Positions 55,370 through 64,000 of a stretch of DNA of 64,000 nt are shown one piece after another. Source of the DNA: Isoetes taiwanensis (taxonomy: Eukaryota; Streptophyta; Lycopodiopsida; Isoetales; Isoetaceae); NCBI GenBank assembly GCA_021234155.1, contig JAJEKV010000075.1, positions 3,157,280 to 3,221,279 of the forward strand. The letters are read 5' to 3'. The stretch's first letter is position 1; every line of letters begins with the position of its first letter. A program made the position numbers and the translations under genes. A model generated the notes under the pieces. The model worked only from the letters and a program-made list of their open reading frames with translations, had not been told where the DNA came from and did not search any database.

Positions 55370-58300
55370 GGGCGGTAGACACCGCGGTTGGCAGCTATGG
55401 AGGCCGGGACGCAGACAGAACCGGGTAGAGCAGAGACACTGTAAACCCTCGCCTCTGATCCGTGCCGAGGTTGAGGAGGCTAAGGCCACGCATGAGGAGC
55501 ACAGTCAGCCCCCCGCCGAGGGTTCGCGAGGCCGCCACCGCGGAGACAAGGAGTCCGTGCCGCTTTGAAGCTAGCCGCGTAATCGAGCTTCTTCTGAGTA
55601 AGGATTTAGCACGAGACGGGAGCTCTGGGGAGCCGGGCGGCCGTTGCCCAAAGAAGGCAAGGGCCTCCGTGCCGAGGCACATGAGCAACTCTCGCCATTG
55701 CACGCGGGAGATGGCAAGACATGACAATGTCCCAAAAAGAGCTGAGCTCCGCACTCGAGAATGAAAACCACAAAGAAAGGACACACCAACCCCACGAACC
55801 CACCAACCTGGCGCCAACACCGCAACACCTGCGCCGCACATCCGGATCGCCGGGCGCCACCACCCGGGCGCCCGGCCACAGTCTATGCCTCACCCACCTC
55901 AACCAACACTGCACGGCCCCGCCAAACTCGAGGAACGAGATGCAGGAGCCGCAATGTGGTGCTCATGAGGCACGGCCGGAGGAGTCGAGAACATCTCACT
56001 TCCGGACTCGGCACCACGATCTTGGACCGGATGATGTTCCCAGCACCTGTGACCATTGGAAAGGCGAGTCGTCATGGAATTCAGCGCCCTGATCGCCCCC
56101 GGGTGGTCATCTTCACAGTTGAGAGCGTGCCAGAGCGGGTGGCCATCTGCGTCAGGGCCGGAAGTTGAAGGGGACGGCTCAGACGTTGGCCGGGACTTGA
56201 CCCGGCCAAGACAAAGAAGAGACCCGTGAGTGAGGCCCAAAGTCGGGGACCGCCTTGCCGCATGGAGGGCGGCCAGGGCTGGTCCGGGAAGGATGCAGGA
56301 ATTCGGGCGAAACAAACAGGGGATGCGAGCACTCGCCCCCTCGAGTCCCCTCGGGGGGGCCCCAACCACGTACATCCACATCTTCCGCTCCCCCTGGGAC
56401 CACCACTACCACCGGACCTAAAGTGGCGATGCCATGCCACTAAATAGGGATCGTGCCTCATCGTGGTATCCTGGAATTGCCGTGGCTTTCCATGGAAGAA
56501 GGGGGACAGTCTCAATTCCGTCGCCATGGACATGGACCTTATCTTCCTCATGGAAACATGGGAACATCTTTGCTTGGTCACAAGGCTACCCGATTTGCCG
56601 GGATACCGGCCTACTCCGTCTTCAATGAGTGCACCGGAAACGAGGACCGCGGAGGAATTGCGTAGCCTTGGCCCAATCGGTCTCCACAGTGCAAAGCGGA
56701 GGGAGGCACAGCAGATACGTAATTGCGAAAGTCGCGAACGGCGATGGCAGCCCCTCTCTTTGTGGCGGCTTGCTACTTCCCACATCTTTGAGAGCAACTT
56801 TTACCACATGCACTTGGATGTGGGCAGGCGGGAGCCCTATGTCGATCTATATGATGACATACGCCAGCATCGGGAACAATTGGGCAAGGTCATGTTGCTT
56901 GGAGATTTCAATGCGCCGCCGCAGGGCGGAGCGGATCCCAAAATTAGCACCTCTAGGCGAGGATGTGTTGCAAATGGACCCCGAGAGATGGTTTGGCCAA
57001 GGGCATCGGATGACGCCCGGTGACACGGTATGGCCCGGCATTTCTTTGTTCTTTGGCAAATATCTTTGACACCGGTCATTTGCAATGGGCTGTACGGTGG
57101 CCCCCTCTAGGCGCTTCACTTGTAGGCAAAGGAGAACCAGGGGGGCGGCACCCGTGTGGTGGATTACGTGCTAGCAGATGAGCAATGCCTACACTTGATC
57201 ACTTTCGCTTCATGTCCGGGGACAGTGGCCGGACGGCGGGAAGTAGACTCGGACCATCGGCCCTGTTCTTGCAGATAGATTGGCGTGCCAACCGAGCACC
57301 CATTGCCCCAACACCCCATGTACCACGGTTCGCGTCCGGACTATGATCATGCGGCGGTCTATGCGAGGATGCTTGAGCATGAGCTGCAGACTCCCTACAC
57401 TTCAACAACGGACGGCCCGGTGAACCGGGCTCCTTCGAGGAGGTTAGGGGACGGATGCTTTGGGAGAGGCCGCTCTCGGCGATCTACCGGGGGCAACCAC
57501 CTTCCCCGCAATCACTGGTTCGATGACGAATGTCATGAGTTGAAACGATGGCTCCGGGCCAAGTCTTTGGACCCCACCATTCGCCCATGAGGCCGTCCAG
57601 TTAATACCGCTCCTTCCTCAAGACCAAGAAAGCCAGGTACCTTTATGAGCACTCCAGCAATGATGTTTGGTCTACTAGACCGCCACCCTAGGGCCTTCTG
57701 GAGAAAAGTCTTGAGTAAGCCCACTTACGACCCACGAAATATTACCCGGAACAATGGGTGAGATACTTGGTACGGCGGTATGACCCAATGGGAAGCGGGC
57801 ACCGGTACCTCCATGAGCAGGCCTAGCACTGGTCATTCTTGAAGGGATGTCATAATGGGCCTCAGCGCCTCGCTAACGAAGGCAGCAGATTTGGATGGTA
57901 TCGCGGTGAGCTTCTCAAGTGGGCGGGCCCCCAATGGTGCCGGTTCTCAAAGCACTCTTCAACGGGGGCATTGCAAGAAGGCTTCCCCGCCTTTGGACTA
58001 CGGTAGAGTTGTGCCCATATACAAAGCGGGGGACCCCCACGGCCCGACCAACTATCGTTACCATTATGGTCGGGCCTGTCTTTGCCAAGTTGCTTGCCGG
58101 GATTCTTGAGCAGCGACCGACACTTTAGGCGAGGGATGGAGAAGTGCGGGCTCTCGCCAGGCTTCCGCCCCGGCATTCTACTATTGACCATATCTTCACT
58201 CTGCGAACACTCATAGAGGATAGCCGTAATCAACGCCCGAGAATCTGTACTTTGTTGTTTTGTGGATTTCGCAAAGGCTTTTTGACCACGGTGCCTCGGG

Positions 58301-59978
58301 ATAAGTTGTGGGGACGGTTTGAGGCAGCTAGGGACCCCGTCGACTTGCGAGAATGCTATATACTCTGAGACTATCTGAGGCTTGCTCCGGTCATCTCACA
58401 CTTGTCGGGGAGCCCGTTGTTAGTAGCATTGGGGTGCGCCCGAGGCTGCCCTCTATCCCCGCAGCTCTTAAATACATTGACCAGCTAGAAGAATGGCTAG
58501 CTGAAAGGTGGGGAGGCGCTTTCGGTTGATGCCGCGACATAATCCGGCAACTCATATATGCTGATGATGTTGACCTACTGCATATACCCGGGGACATGCA
58601 ACGCCACTGGATGCTTTGGACACTTTACGCCAATTCAGCGAAGAGTTAACTTGGCTAAGACAAAGTCTTCTGCTGGTCCCATCATCCGGCACACCACGCC
58701 TTCCCGCATTCACTTACCGAGGGGGTAGTGGAGGTGGCTCGATCTTATAAGTATTTGGGCATTGAGTTTTCTACTACCACACACCGGGATGCATCCATCG
58801 GGTTCTACGGGTCATTTGCAGTCGGAAAGCCACGTATGCAATGCAAAACAACAAATACAAAGGCGAGTCAGTATGCATGGGGTCACCAGGCACACTTGTT
58901 CAGGGGCCTTGGTTGAACCGGTCCTCCTCTATGGGGCAGAAGTGTGGGGGCCGGTGATATCCCTCACCACTTGGAGCGATCTAGAGCAGTCTGAGAAGGC
59001 CTTCTTGGCCCCGCAATGGAGTGAAATCCACGGTCCCATATCGAGATCTTGCTCCGGAGGCAAGCTTCCTTCCATTCTGAGGGGTGCTTATTTGGAACAT
59101 CACATTATTTACTTCCGAAGGTGGTGGTGGCTATGGATGAAGCCCGGCTGCCCAACCTTGCTTTGGCGGTGGCGATGGGCCCCCAGGCGACTCAAAGCCC
59201 TTCTTGGAAAGACAAGCAAGCCCAGTGGTTCTCGCTATGGAATGTGCGGGCACCGATGTGGACCCGGTGCATACACCGAATGAACGGCGCCTTGAAGCGA
59301 TGCTTGGATGCTTGCTTCATGGCCAAGCTTTGGGATCGCAGGCCCCGTCACATGTCAAGGTGGCAAATTATCGGCCGGCGAGGTTAATCCCATGCTCACG
59401 AGGGGCCCACACCACTACCTGCGCACCCATCTACCCATGAAAAAAGCGCGGGGTGATTGCTTCCATTCGCCGCAGTGCACACCACCTCCGCGCCGAGGCA
59501 GGGGAGATGGATTCGGGGAGCAGCGTGAGGGCGAGTGTCTGTCGTCTTTGTCGGCCGCCAGGTGCCATTGAGGATGAAAGTCACGCCCTCCGGGCCTGTC
59601 CGTGATACCCGGCATATCCGGGCTTCGGTATGCTTGGTTAGTTAATGCCCCATCGGGCCTTGCATGAGCTCTTCGAGCCGGCCTCTGTAGGCTTGTTGGG
59701 ATCGTTACCTCTGGGGAGGTAATGGATACAGCGGACTTCGATTATGCTCCCCCGTCCAGGCATTAACCTCAGTTTGTACTTGTGATTATGTATATAAGCG
59801 TGCGGTATGTCGGCATCCTTATTGCTACTAAGGTTTTCCCCAAAAACCCTTGCCGGGCGGGGGGTTTTAATCACGGTAGTAATACTTGCTTTGCTCTCTC
59901 TTTGTACTTGGGTCCCATAGGCCAGTTGGTCTCCATGGACGATAAAATCATATTCTATTCTATTCTATTCTATTCTTA
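55370..59978 (+). mobile_element. APE-type LINE (non-LTR retrotransposon), long decayed copy
   Basis: GC-rich block in AT-rich DNA. The first kilobase (55370-56440) is a 5' leader or ORF1 region without recognised motifs. The endonuclease starts VVSWNCRGF (56463) with LMETW, GDFNA (about 56900) and SDHRP (57249-57263). A linker with NHWFDDECHELKRWL (about 57510) precedes the reverse transcriptase: DPHGPTNYR (about 58035), VDFAKAF (about 58262, then a frameshift), and YADD at 58557-58568 intact, followed by SYKYLGIEFSTTTH (58745). The element ends GGGTCCCATAGGCCAGTTGG...GACGATAAAATC with a (TATTC)n tail (59950-59978). Many frameshifts and stops make it dead. Clade not assigned; no target duplication found. 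Confidence 0.9.
57249..57263 (+). other. Endonuclease SDHRP motif of the LINE
   Basis: TCGGACCATCGGCCC encodes S-D-H-R-P, the C-terminal catalytic motif of APE-type LINE endonucleases. It identifies the endonuclease class. Confidence 0.85.
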
Positions 59979-59999
59979 AGCTAATATGTAAAATAGTAT

Positions 60000-60950
60000 T
60001 GCCTATACATAGAATTGGACTAGCTTATAAATAGTTCTACTGTATGTGTTGACATTGCTCTATGTGCTGACATTTTTTGCCTAAAAATTTCAACATATAT
60101 AGAATATAGATGGCGGAGAATGCTGTATTTGAGACTTATTACTTCAAATCATGGCAAATCTGATCTGCAAAAAGCATATATTACTATAGATCTATATAAA
60201 TTCCTGCTACATATACTTCAAGTTTGTGATGTTAGTATTTCATATTTCTGTTGGATCCTATAATTATACAGGCCATTTGCAACTTTAAGGTCTCTGCTCA
60301 CTATGTGTGACCCAGTTTGGACTACATGCTCTACATAATGATCCTATGTTAAGTTTTAATGCTTAATTTTACTTTTTTGAACTGTTACTCGCTTATTTGC
60401 TCTTATAAATAGTTCTGATGTATATGGTGACCATTTCCCACATATATTTGTAGAACAAGCAGGGTGAAGGGGCATAAACCTAGAGGTTCTGATGACAAAT
60501 GCTAACTTAGGCAGTACAACCATTCTAATGCTTTATTTGGTTTTTTTGGGTGCAGGTAACAGGAACTACTCCCTGCTATGTTTTATTCAAGAACTGGAAG
60601 ACTGACGAAATTCAGGGTCTAATTCTTACTGATTAGACTTGATAAATTTCTGGAATATATACTCTTTCAAGATGTAAAGCTGAAACTGAATCATAAGTTG
60701 ATTTTAACCTGTTCTCAGGTCATGTTATCTAAAGGTTTGTTTCATACTTTACTATCATGTCAAGTTGTCACTACTTGTATTTTGTAAAATGCTTTTTGGA
60801 TTTATAAATGATAATCAGAGCTAGGCTTTGTACTAAATATCATCAGTTTAGTACTTAGGCTGCTTATTGAATCCGATTTTTTTCCTTGTAAAGGTTGAAA
60901 GTAGGATAACTCTGTATGACAAATTTAAAGTTTTTTTTATCGTAATTTTA
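60000..60950. other. AT-rich DNA between two LINE copies, probably intronic
   Basis: Apart from the exon-like piece at 60556-60638, no feature is supported. Composition returns to AT-rich host level between the two GC-rich LINEs. Confidence 0.4.
60556..60638 (+). CDS. Possible host-gene exon
   Basis: After a pyrimidine-rich tract and GGGTGCAG the sequence encodes VTGTTPCYVLFKNWKTDEIQ and reaches TAG at 60636-60638. A GGTCTAA word near 60620 could serve as donor. Family unknown. Same strand as the exon candidates on either side. Confidence 0.35.
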
Positions 60951-60959
60951 GTTTATTGG

Positions 60960-63592
60960 ATTATGAACATGCAGGGGCTTTATGCCCAGATGCTTATGGA
61001 TGACCTGGCAGAAATTTTGCAATATCCTACACTAGAGAAACAGACAGGCCGGCTGACTGATGTGCTTAGGACTGCGGCAGGGAGATGCTTTGGGATAAGC
61101 CACCCGCGACGGACCTCCAGGAACACAACCTTCCCACGTAATCAATGGTTTGATGTAGAGTGCAAGGAACACAAACGCTGGCTCCGCCAAGTCACAGATC
61201 CTGCTTTACGGCCACATGCAGTCAGACAGTACCGCGTCTTCCTTAAAGCTAAGAAAGCCAGGTACATTGCAGCGCATCAAAGGAAAATGTTTTATCTCCT
61301 GGAACGTCACCCCAGGACCGTCTGGCGAAGGGTTCTTAGAAAGCCGATCTGACCCACGGGGAACATCACTCCCGGCGGTGGAGGCAATACTTGCAACAGC
61401 TATATGACCCTCGGGGTGCACATGCGGCATTACCCCGCAAGAAGGCCCGATCTTTGGAAATCACGCATTCGGGACGTGGAGCGAGGCTTACTTCGTCTTG
61501 CCAATGGGAAAGCCCCGACCTAGATGGTATGCGGTGCGAATTGCTTAAGTGGGCGGGGCCATCCATAATACCGGTCTTGGCCGCCTTGTTCAACAAGGCA
61601 TTACAGAAGGCTTCATTGCGGTGGACCAATAGCGAGTTGTTTCCATCTATAAGGCGGTGACCCGCCCGCCCAATGCCCATTCAAACAATCATGGTCGATT
61701 CGGTGTTTGCAAAATTGCTTGGCGGGATTCTCGGCGGCGGTTGGCCGGGCCGGGCAGAGGCAGCGAGAGATACGGACCCTCACCTAGGCGGATTGAGGTC
61801 CACGACACTCAACCATTGACCACATCTTCACATTGCGAACTCGGTTGAAGATAGCGGCTAAACCGTCGGGGATCTATATTGTTGCCGTGGATTTTTGCGA
61901 AGGCATTTGACACTGTGCCTCGGGGAAAAACTATGTAGATTTGCGAAAATGCGATTAATGCGGGCTATATGAAAGATGCCCGGTGGGTTGCGGTAGACAA
62001 ACCAACCATTTGATAGTAGTATCGGGGTTAGATTCGGGATGCCCTCTCTCTCCAACATTGTTTGGGCTTTACATTGATCAATTGGAGAGCTGGTTTCTGC
62101 GGATAATGGGGGCTTATTTAGGCTCATCTTCTCTACCGGATCATCAAGCGCTTAATATATGCTGATCATGTGGACCTCTAGCTTACACCCAGCAGACATG
62201 CAATGACATCTCGATGCCCCCGGACACATTTGTCAAGTCGATCGATATCGCTTGGCGTCAACTTGGCCAAGACTAAGGTGGTTTTCATATCATCTTCACG
62301 ACAGCCGAGGATCCCCTCCTTCAGTTGCCGAGGGCAGAATGTGGAGGTAGCATCCACATACAAATATTTAGGAGTGGAGTTTCCTTCTACTATGCACTGG
62401 GACACATCCATACGACCCGCGAAGTTACGGCAGGCTAGAAGGCACTATATGCAATGCAAAACAATAGTCATAGAGCGGAGTTGTATGATTGGACCCATCG
62501 GTCACACTGTTCAAGGTCTTAGTGGAGCCCGCCCTTTTTATACGGGGGTTGAAGTATGGGGCCCGGTGGTATCCCTCGCTACTTGGAATGACTTGGGCAG
62601 TGTCGCGAAAAGCCTTCTTGGTACGAGCACTAGGGGTGAAGTCCACAGTCCCCATATCAAATTCTACTTGCGGGAGACATGATTCTTGCCTCTTCCCGAG
62701 GGCGGCCCTTGATCGCCACATTGTCTATTTTCGGAAGGTAGTCAATATGGACGATGCTCGTCTCCCTAAACTAGCTTATATCATGGCAATGGGGCCCACA
62801 GGCGCCTCAAGGCCCGGCTGGAGGGAAAAGATAGCTCAATGGATGGCTAGATGGAATGTCTGCGAGAACACGGAGTGCATACATGTGCAAGCGAGGCGGG
62901 ATCGCCATAGCTTGAGGGCAATATCTTGGCGCTTGCTTCATCAGCAAGCTTTGGGATGCCGGCGCCCTTGAACAGTCAAAGGCGAGACACTACCGGCCAC
63001 ATAAATCCCACATTGGAATGAGGCCCACAATGCTATCTGCGCACCCACTTGCCCATGAAAAGACGCTTGGACTCATTGCCTCCATTACGCATGAGGGGGC
63101 ACATCATCTTCGAATTGAGACAGTGAGATGGATTGGTGAGCCACGTCGGGGCCAACTCCAATCAATGCTACCAAATGGGAGTCATTGAGGATGAATCTCA
63201 TACCCTTCAAAGTTGCCCGAAGATATGATCAAATCCGACGCCGCTTATCTTTGAGTTGGTCGAGTCCGGCCAGCCGCTACATGTGACATTGAGCACCGGA
63301 ATCCGTGCGGTGCTAGGATCATACCTTCCGGAGGTCATGGACATGCGAGATCAGCTATGTCCTCGCACGCAGCGCTTGACATGTACATACACATTTATTT
63401 CATGATGATGTATACTTGTACATTTTGGCGAAGATTCTTATTATCGCCACGGTTTTCCCTCAAAAACCCTTCCGTGAGGGTTTTAACCCCTACCGGTAAT
63501 AAGTTTGTTGCGCCCCTTCATACGGGTCCCATAGGCCGATTGGTCTCAGTGGATGATAAAAAACTATTCTTATTCTTATTCTTATTGATTAT
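60960..63592 (+). mobile_element. APE-type LINE, 5'-truncated copy
   Basis: Homology to the longer copy begins at about 60967 (LYAQMLMDDLAE, equivalent to 57360 in copy 1), so the endonuclease is missing. The first part reads open to 61352 with FPRNQWFDVECKEHKRWL. Reverse transcriptase pieces follow: FAKAFDTVPR (about 61892, after a one-base shift), GCPLSPTLFGLYIDQLE (about 62040), and the catalytic box as YADH at 62158-62169 instead of YADD. VASTYKYLGVEFPSTMH is at about 62350. The 3' end, GGGTCCCATAGGCCGATTGG, then GATGATAAAAAAC, carries a hexameric (TTATTC)n tail (63562-63590). The element is dead. Confidence 0.9.
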
Positions 63593-63660
63593 GGTGTTTG
63601 GTGAAAGCTTTGGCTTTTATATATGATCTAATTTACATTGATTATGAATTTTTAAGAATT

Positions 63661-64000
63661 AGAATGAGGAGTATGTGCTTAACAACAACAATATATGGAG
63701 CAAGGAGCTGATTGCTCTCAAATATCATTGTAGCAACATTGACAGTCCAAGCTATGATGATAAAAGAATGTCACATGTCACCTTTCTTGGCTTCAGAAGC
63801 TGGTTTAAGACATATCAGTTATTGAAGAAAGTAAACTTTGAGTTTGCTAAATCTAAAGATATTGTTGCTAGAGTCTATTCTGATATGGCAACCATCCTTT
63901 ATCTGCACACTTGTGAAGAAGATCAACAAGAAAAGAAGTTTATGATTGGCCTGACAACCTTGGAAGATGCTAACGAAATTGTGCCTTCTTTTGATGATAA
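63661..64000 (+). CDS. Partial exon of an unrecognised gene, open to the window edge
   Basis: After AAGAATTAG a frame stays open for about 340 bp to the last base. It encodes a normal-looking globular protein segment: NEEYVLNNNNIWSKELIALK, SHVTFLGFRSWFKTYQLLKK, YSDMATILYLHTCEEDQQEK, TTLEDANEIVPSFDD. I do not recognise the family. Codon composition is host-like, unlike the GC-rich LINE just upstream. It is probably the next exon of a host gene whose intron received the LINE at 60960-63592. Confidence 0.5.

Noticed and set aside
55395-56797. Long GC-rich frames on the minus strand
   Set aside because: Antisense of the LINE leader and endonuclease region; high GC lowers stop frequency, and no motif is present.

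Overview
The window looks like an AT-rich, transposon-dense, gene-poor stretch of nuclear DNA from a land plant. Evidence: GT-AG introns, an intact PLS-type pentatricopeptide repeat (PPR) gene, plant-type U2 snRNA promoter elements (USE plus TATA-like box), an LTR element primed by plant initiator tRNA-Met, and a plant starch-synthase exon. The style of the PPR protein resembles fern or other seed-free-plant PPRs, but that placement is inference.

Layout. 1-3882: decayed Helitron Rep/helicase, cut by the window edge, followed at 4180-6213 by a decayed RPA70-like gene that probably belongs to the same element. 8042-8470: an inverted copy of part of that helicase. 10600-18250: two decayed, oppositely oriented B3-like paralogues, a gag-type zinc-knuckle scrap, a probable mitochondrial large-subunit rRNA insertion, and the 3' end of an unrecognised two-exon gene. 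18250-23090: almost empty apart from short duplications. 23091-27700: a 4.6-kb terminal-inverted-repeat element with TAA target duplication; a relative lies at 39222-41045. 27953-30172: the only long intact gene, a 739-residue PPR protein. 30621-33952: a non-autonomous Copia-like LTR element with three LTRs, a TGTAA target duplication and a half-tRNA primer site.

36844-38932 (minus strand) is the most unusual locus: a nearly complete gene for a rolling-circle HUH Rep endonuclease with motifs I, II and III in order. It resembles the Rep proteins of Replitrons and CRESS-DNA replicons, not Helitrons. 41925-42597 (minus) joins a starch-synthase fragment to a PPR fragment. 43270-43560 holds another PIF1-helicase scrap. 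46163-46518 is a perfect hAT-type MITE with an 8-bp target duplication. 47282-48812 (minus) is an unrecognised decaying gene. 49942-50137 (minus) is a U2 snRNA gene with promoter.

54541-63590 is dominated by one family of GC-rich APE-type LINEs: a solo inverted 3' end, one long copy and one 5'-truncated copy. They sit between short exon-like pieces of unknown host sequence; an open frame runs off the right edge of the window.

Few genes here work together. The functional content is probably the PPR gene (organelle RNA processing), the U2 gene (splicing) and perhaps a host gene on the right. The rest records repeated transposition, gene capture and C-to-T decay.
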